Assembly: GCF_964019545.1 (NCBI RefSeq)
Contig: NZ_OZ026451.1
Coordinates: 1,173,001 to 1,237,000 of the forward strand
DNA: 64,000 nucleotides
Reading direction: 5' to 3'
DNA from: Rickettsiella endosymbiont of Xylota segnis
GTDB lineage: Bacteria; Pseudomonadota; Gammaproteobacteria; Diplorickettsiales; Diplorickettsiaceae
Both the position numbers and the translations under genes were made by a program. The notes beneath the pieces were generated by a model. The model had not been told where the DNA came from. It searched no databases and saw nothing but the letters and a program-made list of their open reading frames with translations. Positions 28,692 through 38,100 of the stretch are shown here, piece by piece (the stretch's first letter is position 1; the number at the start of each line of letters is the position of its first letter).

Positions 28692-29546
28692 ATGACGGTA
28701 AATATCATCGATGGCAAAGCGATTGCTCAACAAATACGTTTAGAACTTAAACGTCGACTGGAAGAACGGCGCAAAAAAGACCTAATTACTCCTGGCTTGG
28801 CTGTGATTTTAGTCGGTGAAGATGTCGCTTCGCAAATCTATGTACGTAATAAACGCGATGCTTGTCGAGATGTTGGCATAAATTCCCTTGCCTTTGATTT
28901 ACCCAAGTCTATTACTGAGAATAAATTACTCACATTGATTCGAAAATTGAATGTCGACCCCAAGGTACACGGTGTATTGATCCAACTACCCCTTCCGCCA
29001 TTGATTAATACCGCACATATTATAGAAAGTATCGATCCAAAAAAAGATGTTGATGGTTTTCATCCGAGGAATTTAGGTCTATTAGCTCAGGGTCGTCCTT
29101 TTTTGCGCCCTTGCACACCTTATGGAGTAATGCGTTTATTAGACTATGAAAAAATTTCTTTAAAAGGATTAAATGCCGTCATTGTTGGCACGTCGAATAT
29201 CGTAGGCAAGCCTATGGCCTTCGAGCTTTTAAATGCGGGCTGTACCATCACGCTCTGTCATAGTGCCACTCGCCATCTACAACAACACATTCAACAGGCG
29301 GATCTATTAGTCAGCGCCATCGGCAAAGCAGGCGTTATTCAAAGTGCTTGGATCAAACCCAAAGCTATTGTAATTGATATTGGTATTACGCGTGCACCTA
29401 ATGGAAAACTCCATGGCGATATCGAATTTTCCACGGCTAAAGAAATCGCCGCTTATATTACACCCGTCCCGGGCGGCGTAGGCCCTATGACAGTGGCGAT
29501 GTTACTAGAAAATACTTTATTTGCTGCAGAGCATAATGCTTGCTAA
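28692..29546 (+). CDS. folD: Methylene-tetrahydrofolate dehydrogenase/cyclohydrolase
   Basis: This 284-residue bifunctional enzyme interconverts 5,10-methylene-, methenyl- and 10-formyl-tetrahydrofolate in one-carbon metabolism. Visible signatures are YVRNKRDACRDVGI with the catalytic Lys, GVLIQLPLP, KDVDGFHP, the nucleotide-binding GTSNIVGKPMA and the C-terminal TPVPGGVGPMTVAML. The start ATG is supported by the TVNIIDGKAIAQQIR N-terminus typical of the family. It faces thiF with 67 bases between. Confidence 0.98.
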   Translation: MTVNIIDGKAIAQQIRLELKRRLEERRKKDLITPGLAVILVGEDVASQIYVRNKRDACRDVGINSLAFDLPKSITENKLLTLIRKLNVDPKVHGVLIQLPLPPLINTAHIIESIDPKKDVDGFHPRNLGLLAQGRPFLRPCTPYGVMRLLDYEKISLKGLNAVIVGTSNIVGKPMAFELLNAGCTITLCHSATRHLQQHIQQADLLVSAIGKAGVIQSAWIKPKAIVIDIGITRAPNGKLHGDIEFSTAKEIAAYITPVPGGVGPMTVAMLLENTLFAAEHNAC

Positions 29547-29613
29547 GCTCTTAAATTGGTTATGGGATAAACATTAAGAAAATCCAATAAAAATTAGTTT
29601 TAGGTAGATATCA

Positions 29614-30705
29614 TTAAAAAAATTCGGCTGCTCCTTTTTTTAGATATTTTACCGAAACAAATCCTGCTGCTAACAATATTTTTATCCCTGACAGACTTCT
29701 CTTCCCAGAAAGGCAATATAAAATGATGGTATGAGTACGCTTTAATTCGTTTAAGCGACGGGGTAATTCTTCTAATGGTATTAATTGACCACCGATATTT
29801 TTTTCCTTATGTTCTTCTGCAGAACGTACGTCAACCAAGCAGGTATTACTTTTTTGTAATAAATGAATCAATTGTTGGATAGAGATGGCATAATTGTTTA
29901 TTGATTCCTCAGCACAGACAATTGCAGGAATCGGCTCATGCACAAGCTCGCCATAAACACATAATGGACAATCAGGATTCTTGCGCAAATGAATCTTTTT
30001 AAATGACATTGTTAATAGATCGACCATCAGTAAATGTTTTACTAAGCCAGCACCCATGTTTACTATCCATTTGATTATTTCTAACGCTTGAAGAATTCCC
30101 AGCAAGCCGGGTAACATACCTATTACTCCATCCGTTGCGCAATTCTCGTTAGTATGAGAAGTGGCAGATGGAAACAGGCAACGCAAACAAGGATTTTCTT
30201 GGTTAGCATGAAATACTGAACAATAACCTTGAAATTGTCCTGCACTCGCATACACATAAGGTTTGTTTAACTTAAAACACGTATCATGAATTAAATAACG
30301 CGTAGCAAAATTATCTGAACCATCAGCAATTATATCGTATTGACTAATGAACTGATCCGCATTGTAGTAAGTTAGTTTTTCTATATAGGAATTCACTTCA
30401 ATAGATGGATTAAGCGCTAAAAGTTGCTCTCTAGCAGAACTTGCTTTTGCTTGACCCAAATCCTGTGAGCGATAAAGTATTTGTCTGTGTAAATTAGTTA
30501 AGTCCACCCTATCATGGTCAACTATTCCTAGTTTTCCCACACCGGCTGCTGCCAAATAAAGTAGTAAAGGTGAACCCAATCCGCCGAGACCTACACATAA
30601 TACGCGTGCCTCTTTAAGTTTCTTTTGTCCATCCAGCCCAATTTCAGGTAATTTAATTTGTTGGGCATAACGCATTATTTCATCTGCTGAAAGAAAAGTA
30701 GACAT
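29614..30705 (-). CDS. thiF: ThiS adenylyltransferase ThiF/MoeB type with C-terminal rhodanese domain
   Basis: The 363-residue protein is a ubiquitin-activating-type adenylyltransferase. GLGGLGSPLLLYLAAAGVG is the ATP loop, DLTNLHRQ follows, and zinc cysteine pairs CLRC and CPLC are present. A rhodanese domain covers about residues 270-363, with the sulfur-carrying loop YCLSGKRS. It would activate the ThiS C-terminal Gly and help load sulfur for thiazole formation. It is the last gene of the thiamin operon and overlaps the stop of the previous gene. MoeB-like function for molybdopterin is possible by family, but the setting favours thiamin. Confidence 0.92.
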   Translation of the reverse strand: MSTFLSADEIMRYAQQIKLPEIGLDGQKKLKEARVLCVGLGGLGSPLLLYLAAAGVGKLGIVDHDRVDLTNLHRQILYRSQDLGQAKASSAREQLLALNPSIEVNSYIEKLTYYNADQFISQYDIIADGSDNFATRYLIHDTCFKLNKPYVYASAGQFQGYCSVFHANQENPCLRCLFPSATSHTNENCATDGVIGMLPGLLGILQALEIIKWIVNMGAGLVKHLLMVDLLTMSFKKIHLRKNPDCPLCVYGELVHEPIPAIVCAEESINNYAISIQQLIHLLQKSNTCLVDVRSAEEHKEKNIGGQLIPLEELPRRLNELKRTHTIILYCLSGKRSLSGIKILLAAGFVSVKYLKKGAAEFF

Positions 30706-31931
30706 TATCTTGGCTGGTTTATTTGGTGTAAAAATTTTTCAATTGCCACACAAGGATCACGCGCTTGTGTAATTGCTGAGATAACTGAAATCCCTGCCAC
30801 TTTGGACTTTACAATATCCGGTAAACGTTCAAGGTTAATCCCACCAATCGCAACCAATGGATAAGAAAGTGTTCTTCGCCAACATTTTAATTGCTCAATG
30901 CCTTGCGGTGGAAATAACATTTCTTTACTGTTGGTAAAATATATCGGCCCACAAGCAATGTAAGATGGATTATTGGCATGCGCGCGTGCGACTTCATAAT
31001 AACAATGGGTACTCACGCCTAGATATAAACCCGAATGATAAATCTCATCGATATCCGCGTTATGTAAATCTTCTTGACCCAAATGCACCCCTGTTGCCTG
31101 CAAACGAATAGCCAGTTGCCAATAATCATTAACAAATAGCTTTGCTTGATAATGTTTTGTGAGAAGTACGCTACGCTTAATTTCTTGTTCTAAAAAGAAT
31201 TCGCTCGCTTCTTTAATACGTAATTGAATACACTTTACACCTTGCCTTAATAATCTTTCTACCCATTGACTGCTATCAACGATAGGATATAAACCTGTGA
31301 TACACGGCTTAAAAGTAGGGGTTAATTTCAATAAAGGTTTTGGGTAAATATAAGGAAGATCGATTTGTTCTTCTGGCCATCCATTATGAAAAAACTTTAG
31401 CGTTTGATTTTCTGTATAAGCATTACGTAATCCACGTTGTACATACATTTTTGCAATAACCATCGCATCCTTGAGCGAATAGTTACGCACTAAACAGGCG
31501 GCAATAGCAGTAGAAAAAATAGCTTTCGTCACCATAGTTTGTTTTGGCAATCGTGGCGTAGCCATCCAAAACGATTCTTTGTGATTACTCCAATAATCTT
31601 GACAAAAGAAATCTTTTTTTAAACCGCTTGCTTTGATTAATACGCTTTTAGCTCCCCATTGTAACAAGCGCTGCGCAGCTTGTTGTATGTCTTGATAAGT
31701 ATTCAGCGTTATATCTAATATTTTCTCCACTTCCAGCAAATTACAGATAAGGAGATCGACAAAAGGAAGTAAGTTGATAAAATCTGTAATGTTAGGATCG
31801 TTATATTTTGTTATTGTCTTAATCACGGTTACGGCTGGAACATTAAGATTTTTCAGTGTTTCTAAATCAACTGTATCGCTATCCCCTGGCGTGTCTGAAT
31901 AATTAATAATTAATAACTTTGCTTGTTTCAT
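30705..31931 (-). CDS. ThiD/ThiE fusion with an apparently degenerate ThiD half
   Basis: Residues from about 205 to 408 are thiamin-phosphate synthase: GLYPIVDSSQWVERLL, IQLRIKEA, LFVNDYWQLA, TGVHLGQEDL, GVSTHCYYE, GPIYFTNSKE and AIGGINLERL. The first 200 or so residues align in outline with HMP-phosphate kinase (VDLLICNLLEVEKIL, GAKSVLIKASGL), but the Gly-rich N-terminal motif is absent. The usual GTGC catalytic motif is replaced at VTKAIFSTAIAACLV. The domain is also about 60 residues short. The pyrophosphate of HMP may therefore come from another kinase, or the domain may be regulatory. ThiE function is well supported; kinase function is doubtful. Confidence 0.88.
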   Translation of the reverse strand: MKQAKLLIINYSDTPGDSDTVDLETLKNLNVPAVTVIKTITKYNDPNITDFINLLPFVDLLICNLLEVEKILDITLNTYQDIQQAAQRLLQWGAKSVLIKASGLKKDFFCQDYWSNHKESFWMATPRLPKQTMVTKAIFSTAIAACLVRNYSLKDAMVIAKMYVQRGLRNAYTENQTLKFFHNGWPEEQIDLPYIYPKPLLKLTPTFKPCITGLYPIVDSSQWVERLLRQGVKCIQLRIKEASEFFLEQEIKRSVLLTKHYQAKLFVNDYWQLAIRLQATGVHLGQEDLHNADIDEIYHSGLYLGVSTHCYYEVARAHANNPSYIACGPIYFTNSKEMLFPPQGIEQLKCWRRTLSYPLVAIGGINLERLPDIVKSKVAGISVISAITQARDPCVAIEKFLHQINQPR

Positions 31932-32716
31932 ACTTTATTCTCTTGCTGCCAAAATGGCGTATCAATTAATGATGTACTGGGATGAGCGATATTTCTTTCC
32001 GGCATTATTCCTGCCGTATACGCCTCATGTCCCGCGATAATGGCATGACGAAATGCCTGTGCCATGGCAATGGGTTGCTGTGCAAGTGCCACTGCGGTAT
32101 TCAGTAGCACACCATCAAATCCTAATTCCATCACTTGCACAGCATCCGAAGGCTTACCAATCCCGGCATCAACAATCAATGTAATATCGGGTAGTCGATT
32201 GCGTAAGGTGGCCAAGGCATAAGGATTTAACAAGCCTTTGCCCGATCCGATAGGCGCTGCCCAAGGCATTAAAATGTTACAACCCACATCCACGAGCTTT
32301 TGACAGATAACTAAATCATCCGTGCAATAAGGAAAAACCTCAAAACCTTGCTCAACTAAAATTTTTGCCGCTTTAATTAATTCGATAGGATCCGCTTGTA
32401 AATTATATTCATCGCCGATAACTTCTAATTTTATCCAGGAGGTATTAAATAATTCTCGACTTATCTGAGCTGTTTTAATGGCCATATTAGCGTTTCTACA
32501 TCCTGCTGTATTCGGTAACAGGCAATAATTTAGTTTTTTTATAGCTCGCCAAAAATCTTCTCCACCCAAGTTAAATGCTGTTTGACGTTGAATAGATAAG
32601 GTAATGATCTGTGCGCCTGAAGTTTGAATAGCCGCTGTCATCATCGCCAATGAAGGATAGTGTGCAGTCCCTAAGAGTAATCTACTTTCTACAATTTTTC
32701 CCGCTAGATTCCACAT
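31928..32716 (-). CDS. thiG: Thiazole synthase
   Basis: ThiG condenses deoxyxylulose-5-phosphate, dehydroglycine and ThiS-thiocarboxylate into the thiazole phosphate. The 262-residue protein starts LAGKIVESRLLLGTAHYPS, and the Schiff-base Lys lies in WIKLEVIGDEYNL. DAGIGKPSDAVQVMELG, FDGVLLNTAVA and MPWAAPIGSGKG are typical. I place the start at 32716, where AGGAGG lies about 6 bases upstream and the ThiS stop is two bases away. A longer frame to 32755 would overlap thiS without reason. It overlaps the next gene by 4 bases. Confidence 0.97.
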   Translation of the reverse strand: MWNLAGKIVESRLLLGTAHYPSLAMMTAAIQTSGAQIITLSIQRQTAFNLGGEDFWRAIKKLNYCLLPNTAGCRNANMAIKTAQISRELFNTSWIKLEVIGDEYNLQADPIELIKAAKILVEQGFEVFPYCTDDLVICQKLVDVGCNILMPWAAPIGSGKGLLNPYALATLRNRLPDITLIVDAGIGKPSDAVQVMELGFDGVLLNTAVALAQQPIAMAQAFRHAIIAGHEAYTAGIMPERNIAHPSTSLIDTPFWQQENKV

Positions 32717-32718
32717 GC

Positions 32719-32922
32719 TTATCCTCCTTGCATGGGTATCAAAATATCGACACAATCATTTGTTTTTAAGAAAGTATTGTTAAAATCCCTACGTGCCACT
32801 AAGGTATTATTGACGGTCACAGCCATATCATCTTTAAGTTGCTTATTATGCATTAAAAAATCATACAAACTTGATTCAGTTTCAATGCGATGGCTTTTAT
32901 TATTAAGAAAAACATTTATCAT
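32719..32922 (-). CDS. thiS: Sulfur carrier protein ThiS
   Basis: This small ubiquitin-like protein of 67 residues ends in the required Gly-Gly (IPMQGG), which is adenylated by ThiF and converted to a thiocarboxylate. It begins MINVFLNNKSHRIE, has a SLYDFL helix and AVTVNNTLVARRDF, all as in ThiS. The start at 32922 gives the family length; an upstream start at 32970 would only extend into thiO. It overlaps the end of thiO by 20 bases. Confidence 0.95.
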   Translation of the reverse strand: MINVFLNNKSHRIETESSLYDFLMHNKQLKDDMAVTVNNTLVARRDFNNTFLKTNDCVDILIPMQGG

Positions 32923-33994
32923 AAGCTTTCCAAAGTTCTGGATATTGAAAATCCTGTTGATTAATTCCACACAAAATTTCTTCCACTAATGTGGGTGCGA
33001 TCAAGTAACCATGACGGTACAATCCATTCACAGCTATTAGCCCTTCTTCGTGTTTTATACAGGGTAAATGCGACGCTAAAGTCGGCCGACAATGCGTTCT
33101 CGTTTCAATAATCCGTGCTTCAGCAAAACCCGGATGTAAATAATAAGCCGCTGTCATTAATTCCAAACTGGTACGAACTGAGATGGCACTATAATCTTCA
33201 ACTTCAATTTCGCTCGATCCAATAATATAAATATTTCCGGGTCTTGGAATAATATATAAACTATAACGCGGATGTAAAAACCGAATCGGACGCTGCAATT
33301 GCACATTAGGTGCATATAAGTAGATTAATTCGCCACGCACTGCACGTAAATCGGTAAAAATTGTACGCGCACCCATCCCTCGACAATCGAATACGTAATC
33401 AAATTTATAGGTTTTTTTCTGTGTAATTATTTGTCTAGATAGCAAAGATGTAACGTATGTGTTGAAACTAAATGAGATGGCTTGTGCCTGCAAATATTCT
33501 TTTAGACTGTTCATAACGGACTGACAATCTATTTGTGCTTCATCAGGAAAATAATAGGCGGTCTCAAACTTACTGAGTTCCGGCTCAAGTTGAGTTAAGG
33601 TTTCTTTAGATAACAGCTGAAAATAATTATCTGTTGCTAATTTATTACTTATACGTCGAGAAAAATACTGCCATTCAGGCTTGTCTTGAGGATGATGAAC
33701 GACGATACAGCCAGCTTGTTGGAAATAAACAGGTTCTGATAATTGTTTAAGAATAGTAGGCCAATAAGATTTAACCGATTCTTGTCCTAACTGGAAAATT
33801 ACAGAATCGGCTTTTTCACATTCAGAAAATGGCGCTAATAAGCCTGCCGCAGCCGAACTGCAGTTACCATCCCCTTGATGCTCATCAAAAAGCGTAACTT
33901 GCCAGCCGCTATTGTGTAATGCCAATGCCAGCAACCGACCCATGATGCCCATTCCTACAATACCCGCTTGCATCATCATTCGCTGGTCAGGCAA
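32903..33994 (-). CDS. thiO: Glycine oxidase ThiO (FAD-dependent)
   Basis: The 363-residue FAD enzyme has an N-terminal dinucleotide motif GIVGMGIMGRLLALAL, an acidic strand end (LFDEHQG), and a D-amino-acid-oxidase-type C-terminal part (RTHCRPTLASHLPCI, NGLYRHGYLIAPTLVEEI). ThiO oxidises glycine to dehydroglycine for ThiG and stands in for ThiH in aerobic bacteria. It overlaps thi5 upstream and thiS downstream, so it lies in the middle of a tight operon. Confidence 0.94.
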   Translation of the reverse strand: MPDQRMMMQAGIVGMGIMGRLLALALHNSGWQVTLFDEHQGDGNCSSAAAGLLAPFSECEKADSVIFQLGQESVKSYWPTILKQLSEPVYFQQAGCIVVHHPQDKPEWQYFSRRISNKLATDNYFQLLSKETLTQLEPELSKFETAYYFPDEAQIDCQSVMNSLKEYLQAQAISFSFNTYVTSLLSRQIITQKKTYKFDYVFDCRGMGARTIFTDLRAVRGELIYLYAPNVQLQRPIRFLHPRYSLYIIPRPGNIYIIGSSEIEVEDYSAISVRTSLELMTAAYYLHPGFAEARIIETRTHCRPTLASHLPCIKHEEGLIAVNGLYRHGYLIAPTLVEEILCGINQQDFQYPELWKAYDKCFS

Positions 33995-34929
33995 TCCGCA
34001 ACGGCCGATATTTCCGAGTAGGGAACTTTGGGTAAAAATTGATTGGTATAACAGTCCCTTACAGCAAAATGTTCGTCGACAATATCTAAATGTTTAGTAT
34101 AACGGCCAACTTTATCCCAATCTCGTTCTACGTTTAATAAAGTACGGGAAAAAAACGGCAAGCTATGCATAAAAATCTTATGATAAAGCGGCGTACGTAA
34201 TTGTGGTTTTGCTTGACATAAACATTCATAGGCTTCTTCAGGTTGTTCCGTAGTCAATGCCGCGCCACGTTGTGTGGCTTTAAGAAAAGATTGAACTAAT
34301 TCAGTTTTTTGTAAGGTTTGCTCAGGAACGATGAATTGTACCGAACAAAAACAGCAGCAACCTAAACCCGCAAGTTGATCGATACGCAAAAATACGGTTT
34401 CACCGCGTAATTGTTCTAATTCAATTTTTTGAAAATTAATAAATCCAATACCGGTATCAATAATGTTCCGACAGATCGCATCAGTAACGTTCATGCCTAT
34501 ACGTACGGTTTCATAGCTTTTTTGATCGATACCTGCAAACCCTGCTAGATTATCAATAATCTTCTTACCAAACTCGCCGATATAACCTACACGTTTGTTA
34601 ACGATGTCATGAAAGTTTCGAATTCCACTTGATTTTAAGGCAATTAAACCGGTGGGTGGTTCATCAAGCAGTGTACCAATCGACGTGACTGGATAGCCTT
34701 TCGCTCTAGCGGCGACCGTATGGATCATCGCTTTCACGCCAAAATCAACGCTACCTAAACCGACTAATTCTGTTACATCGCTAGGATCGTTGGGCTCGAG
34801 TATCGCTAATTTAATATCTTCTTGCGCATAAAACCCTAATTGCTGCGCGACAATAATCGGCGCATGGTAAGGATTGGTGTACCAATTAAGTAACAAGCTA
34901 ACTCGGGATTTTAATGCTGACATTGCCAT
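33976..34929 (-). CDS. Thi5-like HMP-phosphate synthase (NMT1/THI5 family)
   Basis: The 317-residue protein has a periplasmic-binding-protein fold but no signal peptide. It carries the hallmarks of yeast Thi5, which makes the thiamin pyrimidine from PLP and its own active-site histidine. These are NWYTNPYHAP (Asn15), VKAMIH with Lys66 and His70 (the PLP lysine and the consumed His), and CCCFC at 191-195. No thiC occurs in the window. The gene opens the thiamin operon directly behind a TPP riboswitch. Two start codons, 34929 and 34923, are possible; the second has better spacing from GAGAGG. Yeast Thi5 works once per molecule; whether this one does is unknown. A binding-protein role is unlikely given the CCCFC motif. 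Confidence 0.88.
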   Translation of the reverse strand: MAMSALKSRVSLLLNWYTNPYHAPIIVAQQLGFYAQEDIKLAILEPNDPSDVTELVGLGSVDFGVKAMIHTVAARAKGYPVTSIGTLLDEPPTGLIALKSSGIRNFHDIVNKRVGYIGEFGKKIIDNLAGFAGIDQKSYETVRIGMNVTDAICRNIIDTGIGFINFQKIELEQLRGETVFLRIDQLAGLGCCCFCSVQFIVPEQTLQKTELVQSFLKATQRGAALTTEQPEEAYECLCQAKPQLRTPLYHKIFMHSLPFFSRTLLNVERDWDKVGRYTKHLDIVDEHFAVRDCYTNQFLPKVPYSEISAVADCLTSE

Positions 34930-34977
34930 AACCTCTCATTTGATCAATAAAAAATGGAGATGGCAAAAGGTAAACAC

Positions 34978-34994
34978 CCCTATAAGAAATAGGG
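34978..34994 (-). promoter_or_regulatory. Expression-platform hairpin of the TPP riboswitch
   Basis: On the minus strand CCCTAT and ATAGGG pair around TTCTT, between the TPP aptamer and the thi5 ribosome-binding site. It has no following T-run, so control of translation or of an alternative stem is more likely than simple termination. Confidence 0.5.
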
Positions 34995-35006
34995 AATGCA
35001 TTTTTT

Positions 35007-35087
35007 GAAGGCGATCCTTACGCTGATATGAATCAGTTCAAGTTCAACGGGTCATAATCTCAGCCGTTTCCGACACCCCGCGCCATC
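35007..35087 (-). ncRNA. TPP riboswitch (THI box)
   Basis: The minus strand contains the conserved GGCTGAGA (plus-strand 35058-35065), GGGGTGTC before it, ACCCGTTGAAC, the ATATCAGCGTAAGGA element, and a closing P1 stem of seven pairs with one mismatch (GATGGCG with CGCCTTC). It lies about 80 bases ahead of thi5 and would repress the whole thiamin operon when TPP is present. Confidence 0.96.
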
Positions 35088-35115
35088 TAACAAGTCAATT
35101 CTACATTATGCTCGT

Positions 35116-35170
35116 CTTGCTAATCAAGAAATATTAGCTTGGGCTTGGCTAGCCAAGCTTTGTTAGCAAG
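35116..35170. repeat. Nested palindrome between the composite toxin gene and the riboswitch
   Basis: The outer arms CTTGCTAA (35116-35123) and TTAGCAAG (35163-35170) enclose a perfect 16-base palindrome, GCTTGGCTAGCCAAGC, at 35143-35158. It lies 14 bases past the stop of the 2295-residue gene and may act as its terminator or be a mobile palindromic repeat. There is no clear T-run. Confidence 0.6.
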
Positions 35171-35184
35171 TCACCATTCTAGAC

Positions 35185-38100
35185 TTAAAAAAATGGCGGG
35201 TTCTGCAATGCTTTCATGACCCTTCCTTCTATTTCATGAATTTTATCGAGACTATCATTCGTGAATGGTCGCTGATTTTTCACTGAATTGGAGAGAAATC
35301 TTTTTTTATTCAGAAGAACACCGAATAAAAGCAGGTTAGGCAGATTAGTCAATGAATCATTAAAATTAACTGGGTGCTGAATATCTTGCTGATGCAATGG
35401 CCTAGAATAATCTATCGATTTGGCCGGATTAAAGCCGATAGTCTGTTCGGGAAGATTAAATAAGCTCATAGGATGGGTAGGAATATAGTGTAGCTTATTT
35501 GGTTTTTTTAACTGATAAACCTTGCGCTTCGTATATCTATGCAGATAAGAAATATTCGGTTTCTTGCCAACTTTTACACTAACATTAGACTTCTTGGTCG
35601 TTGTTTTTTTTATTTTATCAAGCCTATTTGCTGGATGAATCGACTTATTACTAGCAAATAGATCCTTACCACGAAATAACGGCGTAGAAATAAATTTTGC
35701 TAATTTTTTTTGTGTATCAATTTGTCGCTTTACCCGCACAGAACTGTCTGAGCGTTGTATGCCACCATTATTTTCTTTACTGCTAGCATATTTATATTCC
35801 TGCAGTTGATGCAAGGAAATATTAGAAAAATTAACACAATGTTTATACGCTTGATCAATTTGTTCTTTTTGCGTTTCCAAGATGATTTGCTGATCTAAAA
35901 AACTTAGTTTAGAGGACAAGGCTTTCGATCTCATCTGTTCATCTTGGTAAAAACGACTATAGATAATTAGAGTGGGATCAAATAATCGAGTAACGCTGTC
36001 CCAATCATTCATAAAAATCAAGTCAGTTTTATTATGACAGAAAAAACGGTAGTGCTTGGAACCGATTGGTTTTAATACAATAACATCGCGCTCATGCACT
36101 AAATTTTCTTCTATCAAAACAATAATGTCTTTATCTTGATTAAAAATTAATGGGTAGCGTTCAAAATGCCAATCTCCCTCTTCGTTTGCTATAATGGCCA
36201 AAGATGTTTTATGTAAAATAACTTCTAGCTGTTGATACCAATTATTAACACCGGCAGCGCTTAATTTTATTTTGGCAACAGACCAAGTACTTTCTAATCG
36301 AACGCATGTCTTTTCTAAGGGATAGTAATTAACTTCTACACTTATTATTAAGTCTTGTGCATGTTGAAATATTCGCGGCACAATATTGTTTTCGGGACAG
36401 GCCTGTTTAGCCTGTTGCCAAATCTCAGTCAAATCTAAAGTTTTGGTAAAATCATCTCCCCCATTACTATCGTATATGACTACTTCTGGCAACGGGAAAT
36501 TCAACTGTGAACCTGAGACAATTCTGAAAAACGCTTGATCGCCTTGCGCGATTAAATGGCTACGTTTTAATACATCATTTGCAAGAAATTTTTGTTTCCC
36601 ATAATCAATGTGTAGCATCTCATTTTGCGCAAGATAAATTTTTAGTGTCTTTTTTAATCGTTGTGCAATTGTAGAATAATAGTGGATGTTTTGCGCTAAG
36701 CTTCGATGACTATTTTCTTGAATATAAAGATAGGGAGGATTAAATTTAATTTGTAAATTATTTGTCAAGCTAAAATAGACGTGATTTAGCATCTCTGATT
36801 GTGATTGATTAAATATAGACTGTAAGGGAAAGCACAAGCTTATATTAAAAGATTGTTGTTCTTGTAAAAAATGAAAAGTAAATGCATACGGATAAGTAAC
36901 GATGTCATGAAGTGCTTCTAAAGAAAAATCTACATAAATTCGATGATGAATGGGTCCATTAAAATCGAAATGCATCCAAACTTCGCCGGTTTGATTTGCT
37001 TGTAATGTATGCAGAATGGTAACTGCTTCATTAAATGTTTCGAAACAATGAATAACCGTATTGGGCCTTAACTCTATCTCTAGATTATTCGCGGTTTTAT
37101 TGGTTATGAAAATTTCGTCGCGGAAGATATGATTTCTTCCTGCCAAACCATCCACGTACTTTATATTGTTGTCTGTAATAAAAAAAATATCCTTTTGATT
37201 TTTTATACCCAATATTTTTTGAATATGTCGTATCTTCAAACCTTTTTCACATAGGTTGTGCGTAAAATTTTTGGTTTTTCTGCAGCTTAGGCCGTTATAA
37301 TCCATTAATGGAATGTAGTATTGTTCGTTAAGAAAAATCTCTTGGAATTTGGCAATATTAAGTCCTTTTCCACCTTGAATCATTCCAGTAATTGCTTCAC
37401 CTTCTAAAATATAAAAACTACCCTCATCACCCCCTTCATAGTTTTTATTTCCGTTACTCACATGAATAAAACTCGGTTTATCTGGCGCAGCAAGCACTTG
37501 ATCATCGCCATCGCTTAAAGCAATTAACTGAATGTTTCCTGTGCGGTTTTTTATATATTTCACACCAATTGCATTTTTACAATAATAAACCTTTACAAAA
37601 TGAATGAATTGCAAAGCAGGATAAGCCAAATAAGACCATTCAGCCGCTTCTATATAAGCCTCAGATTCCTTTAAACCTGAAAAGCAAAACAATTCTCCCT
37701 CATCAGGTGGATCTGGATTCGTTTTACTTAATTTTATGGATATTTGATTTCTTAAAAAAACAGCATTATTTGCATAGACTTGCGTAGCAGAACAGGCCGC
37801 AGGAAAAATATAGGTTTGAATATCCGTGTTATTTTTCAAAAAGGCAATAGCTAGTTTAACCAGCTGGTTATTATAAGCCTCAGTTTCAAGATAAGCGGAA
37901 GGCGCAAAATGTGCAAATACACGTAAGCGTTCCCACCATTTTTCTTCTGTATCCAAATGTACATATTTATCAATCCATTGCTCTTGTTTTTTTGCTCGTG
38001 CCAAATCACTCTCTATCCAGATAGCTAAACTTGCGGCTTCACCTAAAGGCCCAGTAATATCAGAAAAACCTTCAATGAGTTCTAAATATTCCGCTGCTTT

